Positions 53,256-62,497 of a DNA stretch of 64,000 nucleotides are shown piece after piece. The stretch is taken from NCBI RefSeq assembly GCF_003589745.1, contig NZ_CP032364.1, forward strand, positions 1,674,001-1,738,000. Reading direction: 5' to 3'. The stretch comes from Lachnoanaerobaculum umeaense (GTDB lineage: Bacteria > Bacillota > Clostridia > Lachnospirales > Lachnospiraceae). The notes beneath the pieces were generated by a model. It searched no databases, was not told the DNA's origin, and was given only the letters and a program-made list of their open reading frames with translations. The translations under genes were made by a program, and so were the position numbers. Each line of letters starts with the position of its first letter. Position 1 is the first letter of the stretch.

Positions 53256-54332
53256 ATGAAAGAAATAATAAAGAATTTTCCAAATAATATAAAATATAAT
53301 TTATCAAAAATTTGTGAACCAAAGAAAACACTCTTTTTTGATATCGAAACCACAGGGCTTAGTCCTAAAAACTCAAATCTCTACCTTATAGGCTGTATCA
53401 GCATTGTTGAAGATAAAATTATTTTTAAACAATGGTTTTCTGAGAGTCTGTCTGATGAGACTGCTATATTACAGGCATTTTACGAGTATGCCGGAAGTTT
53501 TGATACCTTAATACATTTTAACGGTGATAATTTTGATTTGCCCTATATAAAAGAGTGTGCAAAACAATACTATCTTTTTAACCCTTTAGAAAACTATAAA
53601 AGTATTGATATCTATAAAAAGATAAGACATCTTAAGAAACCACTTTTGCTTACGAGAATGAATCAAAAATCTCTAGAGGAATATCTGGGACTTTATAGAA
53701 ATGATATGTACGATGGCGGTACTCTGATAAAATTCTACTATGAATATGTAGAGAGCAAAAATCAGAACATATTGAACGTACTGCTTTTGCATAATGAAGA
53801 AGATCTTCTTGGTATGTTAAAGGTAGTTGAAATGCTTTCATTTATAGATTTCTTTAATTCAAGTTTTACTTTTATTAATAGTTTTAGAGAAGAAAATGTT
53901 TTACACCTTGATTATATCTCCAACGAAACACTCAACTATAATTTATTATTAAATGAAGAAGTATGCATAGAAATTTCAGATAATAGAATGCGTATATCAG
54001 TTCCTATACTTAAAGATGAGCTAAAGTATTTCTTTGAAAACTATAAGGACTACTACTATCTGATAATTGAAGATTATGCCATACATAAAAGCATAGGAGA
54101 ATTTGTAGATAAAAGTGTAAAGAAAAAAGCGACAAAACAGACCGCCTATATCAAACAAATATCTGAGTACATACAATGTTATAATTCTCAGCACATTGGC
54201 GAAATATTTAGAAAAGATTATAAATCAAAAGAAAAATATATGAATTTGGCAAAAATCGATTTTAGCAACAAAGATTTTTTCAACGAATATGCCGTCGAAG
54301 TGCTCAAACAATTTAAACTATTAAAACAATAA
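53256..54332 (+). CDS. YprB-like RNase H-fold DEDD exonuclease
   Basis: 358 residues; DNA-Q-like 3'-5' exonuclease fold of the YprB group (RNase_H_2). Acidic motifs: LFFDIETTGLSPKNSN (Exo I, DxE, near residue 29), LIHFNGDNFDLPYIKECAKQ (Exo II) and LHNEEDLLGMLKVVEML (Exo III). The C-terminal 160 residues are a lysine-rich region without a named domain; ending KQFKLLKQ. No ribosome site exists before the ATG and the -10 box abuts it, so it is predicted leaderless. The LexA-like box next to its -35 suggests DNA-damage control with divergent ruvAB. Function in B. subtilis YprB is not well defined. Confidence 0.85.
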   Translation: MKEIIKNFPNNIKYNLSKICEPKKTLFFDIETTGLSPKNSNLYLIGCISIVEDKIIFKQWFSESLSDETAILQAFYEYAGSFDTLIHFNGDNFDLPYIKECAKQYYLFNPLENYKSIDIYKKIRHLKKPLLLTRMNQKSLEEYLGLYRNDMYDGGTLIKFYYEYVESKNQNILNVLLLHNEEDLLGMLKVVEMLSFIDFFNSSFTFINSFREENVLHLDYISNETLNYNLLLNEEVCIEISDNRMRISVPILKDELKYFFENYKDYYYLIIEDYAIHKSIGEFVDKSVKKKATKQTAYIKQISEYIQCYNSQHIGEIFRKDYKSKEKYMNLAKIDFSNKDFFNEYAVEVLKQFKLLKQ

Positions 54333-54386
54333 TTATATTGTTCAGAATATAGGTGTAAAAATCATCAAAATAATCCTTTATTTTGT

Positions 54387-54419
54387 AAAACCCTTATAAT
54401 TTCAGATTATAAGGGTTTT
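54387..54419. terminator. Bidirectional terminator between YprB-like and DUF5662 genes
   Basis: 14-base perfect stem AAAACCCTTATAAT / ATTATAAGGGTTTT with a five-base loop, T-rich on both strands. Confidence 0.88.
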
Positions 54420-54458
54420 TGTTTAAAAATATCGTTTTTTTTAAATAGTTTGCACAAT

Positions 54459-55007
54459 TTAGTATAAATATGGATGTTTTAGTAACCATCTCATGTATGC
54501 TAACGCTTTCTTTTCACCCTCATTCTTATTTATCAAGAGTATTTTTTCAAGCAAAGTCCTAGTATCATCATGCAAGTGAATATAGTTCTTTCTTTTACAG
54601 TAATAATTCCATGGCACATCTGTGGTATACCCATCCCCCGAATATACTTTTGAAGCCGCAATCCTGTCACAACACATCTCAAGCACATATTTTAAAGGCA
54701 TTTTCATACCCATAAGCCCATCTTTCTCGTCAGGTCCGTAGTCAATCCAGTACTCAAAATGATGCTTATTTCTCCCCTTATGATGAAGCCAAGCACTGGA
54801 ATATCCCTTTTCCAGCTTTTCTACAGCATTAGGACTTCTGTCCCCTTGATAATATTTCACACCTACAAGGAACTCTTCAGGGGAATATTTGCTTAGATCG
54901 TGTAAAAAACCCTGCTTAATTAAACCCACTTTAAAGCATAGGTCCATTACAGTAATCTTATGTTTATTAATAGTCTTCAAGTGATTAAACATACTGTTAT
55001 TATGCAT
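54459..55007 (-). CDS. DUF5662 family protein (HD-domain-like histidine pattern)
   Basis: 182 residues, soluble. Carries histidine/aspartate motifs suggestive of a metal site: GFLHDLSKYSPEEF and WLHHKGRNKHHFEYW, as in DUF5662 proteins, sometimes wrongly called catalases. Many HD-type phosphohydrolases show H..HD pairs, but I cannot name a substrate. GAGGAG is ten bases from the ATG, a little far. Single gene, flanked by terminator and the divergent cold-shock promoter. Confidence 0.8.
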   Translation of the reverse strand: MHNNSMFNHLKTINKHKITVMDLCFKVGLIKQGFLHDLSKYSPEEFLVGVKYYQGDRSPNAVEKLEKGYSSAWLHHKGRNKHHFEYWIDYGPDEKDGLMGMKMPLKYVLEMCCDRIAASKVYSGDGYTTDVPWNYYCKRKNYIHLHDDTRTLLEKILLINKNEGEKKALAYMRWLLKHPYLY

Positions 55008-55035
55008 AATTATCTAACTCCTCTAATTAAAATAT

Positions 55036-55064
55036 TTGACAATACATACATTCCATGATAATAT
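55036..55064 (+). promoter_or_regulatory. Promoter of the cold-shock gene
   Basis: TTGACA (55036-55041), 17 bases, TAATAT (55059-55064). The predicted leader is about 165 bases, as is usual for cold-shock mRNAs. Confidence 0.65.
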
Positions 55065-55234
55065 TAAATTGCAGATAAAGATTACAACATGAATGCTTGT
55101 TGATAGAAAGTATTACTTTCATCAAAACAAAGAAAGACTTACAATAATCCCCTAAATGGATTTTTGAGCCAGTAATCTTTCAAGCTATTTAACTTTTTTC
55201 TGTAGTTACACTTTTTGATTTGGAGGCATTATTT

Positions 55235-55438
55235 ATGAACAGAGGTACAGTTAAGTGGTTTAATAACCAAAAAGGTTACGGTTTCATCTCAGATGAAGGT
55301 GGAAGTGATGTATTTGTACATTTTTCTGATTTGAACATGGAAGGGTTTAAGACTCTCAACGAAGGAATCTCAGTTGAATACGATCTAACCGAGGGCGCCA
55401 AGGGTCCACAAGCTGTAAATGTTACAGTAGTCAGATGA
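55235..55438 (+). CDS. Cold-shock protein (CspA family)
   Basis: 67 residues, one cold-shock OB fold. RNP1 motif KGYGFISDE and RNP2 motif VFVHFSDL are both present after [12 protein letters not shown]. Binds single-stranded RNA/DNA and opens RNA structure. An ATG at 55220 is in frame, but GGAGG is eight bases before 55235 and the family starts there. Long structured leader upstream suggests post-transcriptional control. Ends at its own terminator. Confidence 0.95.
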   Translation: MNRGTVKWFNNQKGYGFISDEGGSDVFVHFSDLNMEGFKTLNEGISVEYDLTEGAKGPQAVNVTVVR

Positions 55439-55449
55439 TCGGATATTTT

Positions 55450-55473
55450 AAAGAGCTCTAAAAAGAGCTCTTT
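55450..55473. terminator. Terminator after the cold-shock gene, shared with hslO
   Basis: AAAGAGCTC / GAGCTCTTT nine-base stem with a six-base A-rich loop, then TTTATATA on the plus strand. Confidence 0.85.
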
Positions 55474-55505
55474 TTATATAACACTTACATCCAAAGAATC
55501 AAATC

Positions 55506-56390
55506 CTATTTTGATGTAGCCTTTTCAAGCATCTCCTTTAGCTCGTTTACATCAAAATCATATGCCTTATTACAGAAATGACATTTTACTTCTATCGACT
55601 TACCATCATCAATCATTTCCTGTAATTCCTTTTCTCCAACACTTATAAGAGCTTTCTCTATTCTCTTCTTATCACAATTACATTTAAAGCAAAGATCCAA
55701 ACTTTCATTAAATTCCAGATCCATATCACCTAAAATATCTCTAAGAATATCATTCGGTGACATCCCCTCACTTAGCATTGTAGTAACAGAACTCAAATTA
55801 TTTATTTTTGACTCTAATTTATCTATTATCTCATCAGGACATCCGGGCATTAACTGTATTATAAAACCACCTGCTGCCTTTATTGTATTGTCTTTATTTA
55901 AAAGTACACCAAGTCCTACACTCGAAGGTGTTTGCTCACTTGTCGCATAATAATATGTCAAATCCTCAGCTATCTCCCCTGAAAGAAGTGCAACCTGACC
56001 AACATATGGCTCCTTCATACCGGTATCTGCTATAACACTCATAAGGCCCACACCTATAGCTTCTGCAACATCCAACTTACCCTTGGCATTTGGAGGAATG
56101 ATAACTGTAGGATTAAAAGGGTAACCTTTTACCTCACCCTGATTATTTGCAGTTGCAATAACACCTCTCAAAGGTCCATCACCTTCTATCTTCAAAGTTA
56201 GAAGATCTTCTTCACCCTTCATCATGCTTCCCATCATAGCCGCTGCAGTAAGCATTCTTCCCAATGCTGCAGTAGCCACCGGAGAAGTATTGTGGTCATT
56301 TTTAGCTTCTTCAACCAAATCTTTAGTACTTGCAGCAAAGGCTCTAATATAACCGCCTGCCGCTGTAGCTTTTACCATATAATCCTTCAT
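55506..56390 (-). CDS. hslO: Redox-regulated chaperone Hsp33
   Basis: 294 residues. N-terminal domain KDYMVKATAAGGYIRAFAAS and ALGRMLTAAAMMGSMMKGEE; C-terminal zinc/redox domain with LCFKCNCDKKRI and VKCHFCNKAYDF giving the four cysteines (CxC...CxxC). Zinc release and disulfide formation under oxidative stress switch on chaperone holding activity. ATG follows the methyltransferase stop directly, with AAGGG upstream. Confidence 0.96.
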   Translation of the reverse strand: MKDYMVKATAAGGYIRAFAASTKDLVEEAKNDHNTSPVATAALGRMLTAAAMMGSMMKGEEDLLTLKIEGDGPLRGVIATANNQGEVKGYPFNPTVIIPPNAKGKLDVAEAIGVGLMSVIADTGMKEPYVGQVALLSGEIAEDLTYYYATSEQTPSSVGLGVLLNKDNTIKAAGGFIIQLMPGCPDEIIDKLESKINNLSSVTTMLSEGMSPNDILRDILGDMDLEFNESLDLCFKCNCDKKRIEKALISVGEKELQEMIDDGKSIEVKCHFCNKAYDFDVNELKEMLEKATSK

Positions 56391-57143
56391 CTACTTACCC
56401 TTCTCTCTAGCTATAAAAAGTATTCTCTCTGTGTTTTCACTTATTTCACCATAAGTATCTGCATCCATATATCTCTCAAGAGACATTTTACTTGATTCTA
56501 TGGCAGAAACTATTTCATCAAATGTATAAGCTCTTTGCACATGCCTTTCTTCAAATCTTTTATATGTATCATCTTCAAGCCTTATAAATAGATTTAAATC
56601 ATATTCATTTATTCTTTCTTCAATATCATATGTATTTTCCCATATAAAGCTTGCTTGTTCCCTTACCTCAGCAAAAGTATTTTCCCCAAGAATATCCTGA
56701 TATTTATGGATAGTATTCATATCAAAAATAAAAACACCTTTAGGATCTAAATAATTATTCACCAAGGAAAACACCTCTTTTAGTTCCGATAAACTTTGTA
56801 TATAATTTAGGCTGTCGCATCTGGATATTACAGCTCTCACCGTACCATACAACTCAAACTCTCTCATATCTTGACAAAGATATAGTATATCATTGCCTGA
56901 AGCGTATTTTTTCTCCATTGCAATATCTAACATATCATACGAATTATCTATACCTATCATATCATATCCTATATTTGAGAGTCCCTCAGTAATAGTTCCG
57001 GTACCGCAGCCCAGATCGCATATCAACCCATCAAAAATATTTTCCTTATGTAAAATATCTTTTATCTGTTCAATCCATTTATCATATGGTACATTATCCA
57101 TGAATAAATCATATACTTTTGCAAAGTTCGTATATTGTTCCAT
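56391..57143 (-). CDS. Class I SAM-dependent methyltransferase
   Basis: 250 residues. Rossmann methyltransferase with motif I ICDLGCGTGTITEGLSNIGY, acidic post-I DMIGIDNSYDMLDIA, and a later DPKGVFIFDMNTIHKY. The N-terminal YTNFAKVYDLFMDNVPYDKW is common in small-molecule or tRNA-like methyltransferases of Firmicutes placed near hslO; substrate unknown. AAGG lies eight bases before ATG. Contiguous with hslO, separated from the SEC-C gene by a hairpin. Confidence 0.87.
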   Translation of the reverse strand: MEQYTNFAKVYDLFMDNVPYDKWIEQIKDILHKENIFDGLICDLGCGTGTITEGLSNIGYDMIGIDNSYDMLDIAMEKKYASGNDILYLCQDMREFELYGTVRAVISRCDSLNYIQSLSELKEVFSLVNNYLDPKGVFIFDMNTIHKYQDILGENTFAEVREQASFIWENTYDIEERINEYDLNLFIRLEDDTYKRFEERHVQRAYTFDEIVSAIESSKMSLERYMDADTYGEISENTERILFIAREKGK

Positions 57144-57158
57144 TGTATAACCTTAAAA

Positions 57159-57190
57159 TTTTAGGTGACGATTCAAACCGCCACCTAAAA
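57159..57190 (-). terminator. Hairpin after the SEC-C gene
   Basis: TTTTAGGTG-A-CG / CG-C-CACCTAAAA, about 11 paired bases, followed by ATTTTAAGG on the minus strand. Weak U-run, so it may attenuate rather than stop transcription into the methyltransferase gene. Confidence 0.6.
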
Positions 57191-57202
57191 CAATACCTTT
57201 AT

Positions 57203-57706
57203 TTAGTTCTTGCCACAGCAGAATTTATACTTCTTTCCACTTCCACAAGGACATGGATCATTTCTGCCAATCTTCTTTTCCTTTACTACAGTTCCACTCT
57301 TCTTCTGAGTCTTGTATAGATCTTTTCTCTTCTCTTCATCCAAAAGAGAATCCCACTCAGGCAAGTTATAAAGCCAATCAGCTTTAGCCTCTACCATATT
57401 GTAGTAAAGCTTTTCAAGGTCTATATCAAGGCTTATAGTAGTATCTTCATTCATCTCCTCAATAGGATTTGGTGTATTTAATGAATCATTTATTCCATCT
57501 AAGAAGCCTGTAATAGTTTGTATATCAGTATCAAATTTTGTTGCCAGTTCAGCTACAGTACATGAGATAACATCCTTAGGGTTCTTCAAAATCTTCTCAT
57601 ATATACCCTTTTCAACAATAAAGTAATTTTTCCAAATTTCTTCTTTTTGCTTGTTATCTGTTGCGTCACCGTATGCTTTATTTCTCCAATTTTCCAATAA
57701 GGTCAT
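57203..57706 (-). CDS. SEC-C zinc-motif protein
   Basis: 167 residues. The C terminus is a SEC-C motif, [20 protein letters not shown], a zinc-binding module known from SecA tails that binds SecB or ribosomes. The rest (residues 1-145) is helical with no domain I can name. Could interact with the ribosome or export chaperones (inference). AAGGGG precedes ATG. Confidence 0.85.
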   Translation of the reverse strand: MTLLENWRNKAYGDATDNKQKEEIWKNYFIVEKGIYEKILKNPKDVISCTVAELATKFDTDIQTITGFLDGINDSLNTPNPIEEMNEDTTISLDIDLEKLYYNMVEAKADWLYNLPEWDSLLDEEKRKDLYKTQKKSGTVVKEKKIGRNDPCPCGSGKKYKFCCGKN

Positions 57707-57740
57707 TGTTATTTCCCCTTTTTCTTAAACTTGATTAAGT

Positions 57741-57769
57741 ATTATATACTAAATTCTATTCAAAAGCAA
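57741..57769 (-). promoter_or_regulatory. Promoter of the SEC-C gene
   Basis: TTGCTT (57764-57769), 17 bases, TATAAT (57741-57746) on the minus strand, about 30 bases before the ATG. Confidence 0.65.
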
Positions 57770-57824
57770 GCCGGTAGGTTTGTATAATATTCTGACTATT
57801 GGTAACTTTTATTAAAATTGCATA

Positions 57825-57844
57825 GTTAGTAAGGCTTTACTAAC
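57825..57844. promoter_or_regulatory. Inverted repeat upstream of the ferredoxin promoter
   Basis: GTTAGTAA, four bases, TTACTAAC: a perfect 8-base dyad 33 bases before the ferredoxin -35 box and some 55 bases behind the SEC-C promoter. It suits a dimeric regulator of one or both genes; no known box matched. Confidence 0.5.
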
Positions 57845-57876
57845 TTGTATTTTATTCAATACATGAAAATTTACTC

Positions 57877-57905
57877 TTGTTTTTTTACATTGAATAGATT
57901 AAAAT
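57877..57905 (+). promoter_or_regulatory. Promoter of the ferredoxin gene
   Basis: TTGTTT (57877-57882), 17 bases, TAAAAT (57900-57905), about 45 bases before the ATG. Confidence 0.6.
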
Positions 57906-57937
57906 AGCATCAAGTAAGAGAAACATATATATTTTAG

Positions 57938-58117
<180 letters not shown>

Positions 58118-58153
58118 TTATTACTTGCTCAGGTAATAATTGCTTATCATGCG

Positions 58154-58173
58154 AGGCCTGCTTTTGCAGGTCT
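58154..58173 (+). terminator. Terminator of the ferredoxin gene
   Basis: AGGCCTGC / GCAGGTCT eight-base stem (one G-U), TTTT loop, then a run of T. Confidence 0.88.
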
Positions 58174-58197
58174 TTTTTATTTTATCTAAATAAAAAA

Positions 58198-58218
58198 GAG
58201 ATAGAATAAATCTATCTC
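58198..58218 (-). terminator. Terminator of the gdpP-rplI-dnaB operon
   Basis: GAGATAGA / TCTATCTC, loop of five; the stem includes the dnaB stop codon and is followed by TTTTTTA on the minus strand. Confidence 0.82.
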
Positions 58219-59543
58219 GCCATATTCACAAATTTTGTTATATCCGGCTTCCAAACAAGATTAATCGTACCTATTGCACCATTTCTTTGTTTTGCAATAA
58301 TTACCTCAGCCTCATTTGGATGTTCCGTATCCTTATGATAGTAATCATCTCTGTATAAAAACATTACCACATCAGCATCCTGCTCTATAGCACCTGACTC
58401 CCTAAGATCCGAAAGCATAGGTCTATGGTCAGGTCTTGTTTCACAAGCTCTTGAAAGCTGTGATAATGCAATCACCGGTGCTCTCATCTCTCTAGCCAAA
58501 GCTTTTAAACTTCTGGAAATATCTGAAATCTCCTGCTGTCTACTTATATTCGATTTACCACTTCCTGTCATCAACTGCAAATAATCAATGATTATGATAT
58601 CCAATCCTTTTTCAAGTTTCATCTTCCTACATTTGGATCTAAGCTCATTTATAGATATACCCGGAGTATCGTCAATAGCCAAAGTAGATGAACCCACACT
58701 CACAGCTCCCTCTATCAGACTGTTCCAGTCATTATCATTTAAATTTCCGGTGCGAAGCTTTTGTGAGTCTACATTACTCTCCATACTCAAAAGTCTGTTT
58801 ACCAGCTGCTCTGCACTCATCTCCAAAGAAAACACCATACAGGATATTTTCTTTTTCATTGTAATATTTTGCACTATATTTAACACGAAAGCTGTCTTAC
58901 CCATTGAAGGTCTAGCAGCTACCAAAATCAAATCTGAAGGCTGTAAACCACTAGTTTTATAATCCAGATCTACAAATCCCGTAGGTATACCGGTAACTGT
59001 CTCATTATTTTTTGATGCAGCCTCTATTTTATTAAGAACATTCAAAACCACTTCATTAATTGGTACAACATCCTTAGTTTCCTTTGTTTCAAGAAGTTTA
59101 AATATCTCATTCTCTGTTTTTGCAAAGAGTTCCTCAACATTTTTTTCTCCAATATAGCAATCATTCACTATCTCCTCAGATACCCTTATTAGTTTTCTGA
59201 GACTGGATTTATCTTTAACAATTTTAGCATAATTCTTTATATTGGCAGAAGTAGGAACCGAATCCATTATACCTCTAAAGAAGTCCAAACTTGTTATTTC
59301 AGGTGGTACTTGCTTTTCAAGCAATTTATTTTGAATTAACACCAAATCTATAGGCTTTCCCTCATTAAAGAGTTCTACCATACATTCAAATACAATGCCA
59401 TATGCTTTGCTGTAAAAATCCTGTTTTTCAAGAATTTCTATAGCACCTGTAACAGTTTCCTTATCAATCAGTATAGACGCCAAAACAGCTTTTTCGGCGT
59501 CTATACTGTTTGGCATAACTCTCTTAATCAGAGATTCTTCCAT
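58212..59543 (-). CDS. dnaB: Replicative DNA helicase DnaB (DnaC in Bacillus naming)
   Basis: 443 residues. N-terminal helical domain (SIDAEKAVLASILIDKETVT), linker, and RecA-like motor with Walker A ARPSMGKTAFVLNI (211-217), Walker B IDIIIIDYLQLM-type stretch (DIIIIDYLQLMTGSGK), and arginine-finger region ESGAIEQDADVVMFLYRDDY. Unwinds DNA at the replication fork as a hexamer. Its ATG shares an A with the rplI stop TAA. Confidence 0.97.
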   Translation of the reverse strand: MEESLIKRVMPNSIDAEKAVLASILIDKETVTGAIEILEKQDFYSKAYGIVFECMVELFNEGKPIDLVLIQNKLLEKQVPPEITSLDFFRGIMDSVPTSANIKNYAKIVKDKSSLRKLIRVSEEIVNDCYIGEKNVEELFAKTENEIFKLLETKETKDVVPINEVVLNVLNKIEAASKNNETVTGIPTGFVDLDYKTSGLQPSDLILVAARPSMGKTAFVLNIVQNITMKKKISCMVFSLEMSAEQLVNRLLSMESNVDSQKLRTGNLNDNDWNSLIEGAVSVGSSTLAIDDTPGISINELRSKCRKMKLEKGLDIIIIDYLQLMTGSGKSNISRQQEISDISRSLKALAREMRAPVIALSQLSRACETRPDHRPMLSDLRESGAIEQDADVVMFLYRDDYYHKDTEHPNEAEVIIAKQRNGAIGTINLVWKPDITKFVNMAR

Positions 59544-59989
59544 TATTCTTCTCCAACTTTTACCTTTAAATTAGCTGTAACATCCTTGTGCAGCTTAACT
59601 TTTACCTCATGACTTCCAAATGTCTTTATAGGTTCTGCAATAACCAGCTTCTTCTTGTCTATTTCAAGTCCAAGCTGAGTTTTTATAGCCTCCTCAATTT
59701 CTTTTGATGATACTGATCCAAATGTTCTTCCATCTTTTCCACCCTTTATAGTCAAAGATACACTTGCCTCGTTCAACTTTGAGGCTAACTCTTTTGCTGC
59801 TTCAAGTTTTTCCTTAGCAATCTTCTCTTCATTTGCTTTTTGCAGTTTTAAAGTATTTAAATTTTCCTGATTAGCCTCTACGCCCTTTTTCTTCGGTATA
59901 ATAAAGTTTCTTGCATATCCTTCACTTACCTCTACAATATCTCCCTTTTTCCCAAGTGATTTTACATCCTCTAATAAAACAACTTTCAT
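59543..59989 (-). CDS. rplI: 50S ribosomal protein L9
   Basis: 148 residues, full length. MKVVLLEDVKSLGKKGDIVE, then VSEGYARNFIIPKKKGVEAN (RNA-binding N domain), a long connecting helix (LKLQKANEEKIAKEKLEAAK) and the C domain. The start shares an A with the gdpP stop; GAGAGGTG upstream. The gdpP-rplI-dnaB order is widespread in Firmicutes. Confidence 0.98.
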   Translation of the reverse strand: MKVVLLEDVKSLGKKGDIVEVSEGYARNFIIPKKKGVEANQENLNTLKLQKANEEKIAKEKLEAAKELASKLNEASVSLTIKGGKDGRTFGSVSSKEIEEAIKTQLGLEIDKKKLVIAEPIKTFGSHEVKVKLHKDVTANLKVKVGEE

Positions 59990-61983
59990 TATATTTCACC
60001 TCTCTCAATCATTTCTTTAAGAACATCCTTAACTCGGTTTTTAACCTCATCAATCGTTCCATCTTTTATCTGTGCCCCGGCAACCGAACGGTGACCTCCA
60101 CCTCCAAGTTTTTCCATAATTGTTTGTACATTTACTTCATCCATGGACCTTGCACTAATGTATATCATATCATTATATATTGTCAAAACAAAGCTGGCTT
60201 TAATACCCTTTATGTTCAAAAGATCATTTGCAGCCTGAGCACATACCAAAGTAGGTGACGCTGTATTTTTTGAATCACATTCACTTATGGCATAAAAATC
60301 TCTAAAAATCTCTGCATTATGTATAGCCTCAGCCTTTGCTAAATAATCTGCAGCATCCTCTCTGAAAAGTTTTCTAACCCTTGTTACATCTGCACCGCAG
60401 CGCTTCAAAAATGCTGCGGCTTCAAAAGTTCTGACACCGGTTTGTACATTGAAATTTTGTGTATCAATGACTATTCCGGCATACATAGCATCAGCTTCTA
60501 AAGTCTTTAGTTTTATATCATCAGATATGTACTGCACTATTTCAGATACCATTTCACAGGCAGATGACGCAAAAGTCTCTACATAAGATAGTGTAGCATT
60601 AGTTATTATTTCTGAACTCTGCCTATGATGATCCAGAACTACAATATTTCTCGCTTTTTTTAGAAGAGATGGACCCTCTGTTATACTTGGTCTATTTACA
60701 TCTACAACAACCACCAAAGAATCATTGCTTATACTGTTAAAAGCTTTTTCTTCTGAAATAAATAAATCTTCAGGATATTCACCCGCTTTAAATTTCTTTA
60801 TCATCGGTTTTGCAGAAGGATTCACATCACCCATAAGTATATGTGCCTTTTTATTTAAACTTGTAGCAATTCTCCAAATTCCTATTGCTGCACCAAAGGC
60901 ATCCATATCCAGCATCTTATGCCCCATTATAATAACCTTATCCTTATTTTCAAGCAACTCTCTAAAAGCCTGTGCTTTAACCCTTGCTTTTACTCTTGTT
61001 TGTTTCTCCACTGTTTGAGCTTTACCGCCAAAGTATCTTATATCATTTTCAGTTTTTACAACAGCTTGATCGCCACCTCTTCCCAGTGCCATATCCATTG
61101 CCATTCTGGCAAGCTCATAGTTTCTTATAAGTTTATCACTGCCATATCCTATACCTATACTCAAAGTAATTCTCATCTCATTACCAATATTTACAGTCTT
61201 TACATCCTCCAAAATATCAAACCTTACTTCTATTGCAGAATCAAGATTTTCCTTTTTTATGATAAAGAAAAACTTATCTTTTTCCAATTTTTTTACAATG
61301 CCGCTAAAACTATTTATGTACTGGTTTATCTTTCTATCTATTAATGCCTCTAAAAGCGAGCGTCTTACCTCTTCCACACTCTCCATAGCTTCATCATAAT
61401 TATCCATATACATAAGTCCGATAACAAGCTTTGAATTATCTTTTTGAATCTTAAGTTCAGTCAAATCAGTTTCATCAAAGAGACAAACAGTGTACACAAA
61501 CGATTCTTCAACATATAATCTCGTTATTCTTATCCTATACTTCTTTTCCTGATATTCTCCATGAAAATCAGCTTTATCTGTAATATTTCCAATATCATCC
61601 TCACTGATATTTTCAAACATTGCATTAATATCCTTCTTCGCCTGTCTATCCCTTTGTACCAATGCATTAAAAGCTCTGTTTCTCCAAGCTATAATACCAT
61701 TCTTATCCATAAGGGCATAGGGTATATCCAGATCCTGCGAAAATATATTCTGCGTACTTTCACTTGCCATGGCATACTCCACCATGTAATTTGACAAATT
61801 ATTAGATAATATAATATTCCATAGTATAATAAATATTATCCCTGAAAGTGCCAGCAAAAAAATTATTGCACCACATCCTCTTCTTGGTGCAACAAGTAAT
61901 ATTCCAAGGAAAAATACCAAGACTATCAGCGAATACGCCAAATTTTTTCTTAATAGTGCTTTTGTATTTTTTGTATTTTTCAT
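59989..61983 (-). CDS. gdpP: Cyclic-di-AMP phosphodiesterase GdpP (YybT)
   Basis: 664 residues. Two membrane spans near the N terminus (LAYSLIVLVFFLGILLVA and GAIIFLLALSGIIFIILW), a PAS-like domain, a degenerate GGDEF domain (SIGIGYGSDKLIRNYELARM, lacking the GGDEF catalytic motif), then DHH (GHKMLDMDAFGAAIG, VVLDHHRQSS) and DHHA1 (MEKLGGGGHRSVAGAQI). Breaks down c-di-AMP and so sets potassium and wall homeostasis. An ATG at 61995 is in frame; GGAG serves the ATG at 61983. Promoter at 62075-62103. Confidence 0.96.
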   Translation of the reverse strand: MKNTKNTKALLRKNLAYSLIVLVFFLGILLVAPRRGCGAIIFLLALSGIIFIILWNIILSNNLSNYMVEYAMASESTQNIFSQDLDIPYALMDKNGIIAWRNRAFNALVQRDRQAKKDINAMFENISEDDIGNITDKADFHGEYQEKKYRIRITRLYVEESFVYTVCLFDETDLTELKIQKDNSKLVIGLMYMDNYDEAMESVEEVRRSLLEALIDRKINQYINSFSGIVKKLEKDKFFFIIKKENLDSAIEVRFDILEDVKTVNIGNEMRITLSIGIGYGSDKLIRNYELARMAMDMALGRGGDQAVVKTENDIRYFGGKAQTVEKQTRVKARVKAQAFRELLENKDKVIIMGHKMLDMDAFGAAIGIWRIATSLNKKAHILMGDVNPSAKPMIKKFKAGEYPEDLFISEEKAFNSISNDSLVVVVDVNRPSITEGPSLLKKARNIVVLDHHRQSSEIITNATLSYVETFASSACEMVSEIVQYISDDIKLKTLEADAMYAGIVIDTQNFNVQTGVRTFEAAAFLKRCGADVTRVRKLFREDAADYLAKAEAIHNAEIFRDFYAISECDSKNTASPTLVCAQAANDLLNIKGIKASFVLTIYNDMIYISARSMDEVNVQTIMEKLGGGGHRSVAGAQIKDGTIDEVKNRVKDVLKEMIERGEI

Positions 61984-62074
61984 TAGCATCTCCATTATTT
62001 TAAAACACTTCTTGATTTACACTATTTGTGCAAATCCATAATGCCATTACTTTTATTGTAAAAAGTATGAATTT

Positions 62075-62103
62075 ATTATACCAAGAAAACCTTAATCTAT
62101 CAA
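62075..62103 (-). promoter_or_regulatory. Promoter of the gdpP-rplI-dnaB operon
   Basis: TTGATA (62098-62103), 17 bases, TATAAT (62075-62080), minus strand; leader about 85 bases. Confidence 0.75.
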
Positions 62104-62141
62104 GCAAAGTAAGTTCATCAATGAAATTCCAAAAAAAATAA

Positions 62142-62159
62142 GGGCTGTCTTCACAGCCC
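62142..62159 (-). terminator. Terminator of the glgC-glgD-spoVG operon
   Basis: GGGCTGT / ACAGCCC stem with a CTTC-type loop; eight to nine T follow on the minus strand. Confidence 0.88.
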
Positions 62160-62193
62160 CTAATTTTAAGATGTAAATTTCACACTCATCAAA

Positions 62194-62475
62194 TTATACA
62201 TTTACATCTGCCGCATCTTCAAGCAGCATTGCCTCATACTTCCCTATGACCGTATCTGAAATAAGTTCTCTCGTTTGAGAATTTATAGGATGTGCAATAT
62301 CTCTGTATTCACCATCTGCTGCCATTCTACTTGGCATAGCTATAAATAAACCTTTTTCACCTTCAATCACCTTTATATCATGAATAACAAACTCATTATC
62401 TAAAGTAATTGATACAACGGCTTTCATCTTACCCTCTTTATCAATTCTTCTAACTCTGACATCAGTAATCTGCAT
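62194..62475 (-). CDS. spoVG: SpoVG family RNA/DNA-binding regulator
   Basis: 93 residues, the family size. [40 protein letters not shown] and [14 protein letters not shown] are the signature. SpoVG binds nucleic acid and affects septation, sporulation and virulence gene expression. An in-frame start at 62508 is rejected because GGGGG is seven bases before 62475. Follows glgD by 22 bases, so it is made from the glycogen operon transcript. Confidence 0.96.
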   Translation of the reverse strand: MQITDVRVRRIDKEGKMKAVVSITLDNEFVIHDIKVIEGEKGLFIAMPSRMAADGEYRDIAHPINSQTRELISDTVIGKYEAMLLEDAADVNV

Positions 62476-62497
62476 TTTTGAACCCCCCTTAATCTCA

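Noticed and set aside
54459..55007. Catalase label for the DUF5662 gene
   Set aside because: At 182 residues with HD-like histidines and no heme-catalase motifs, the label would be wrong.
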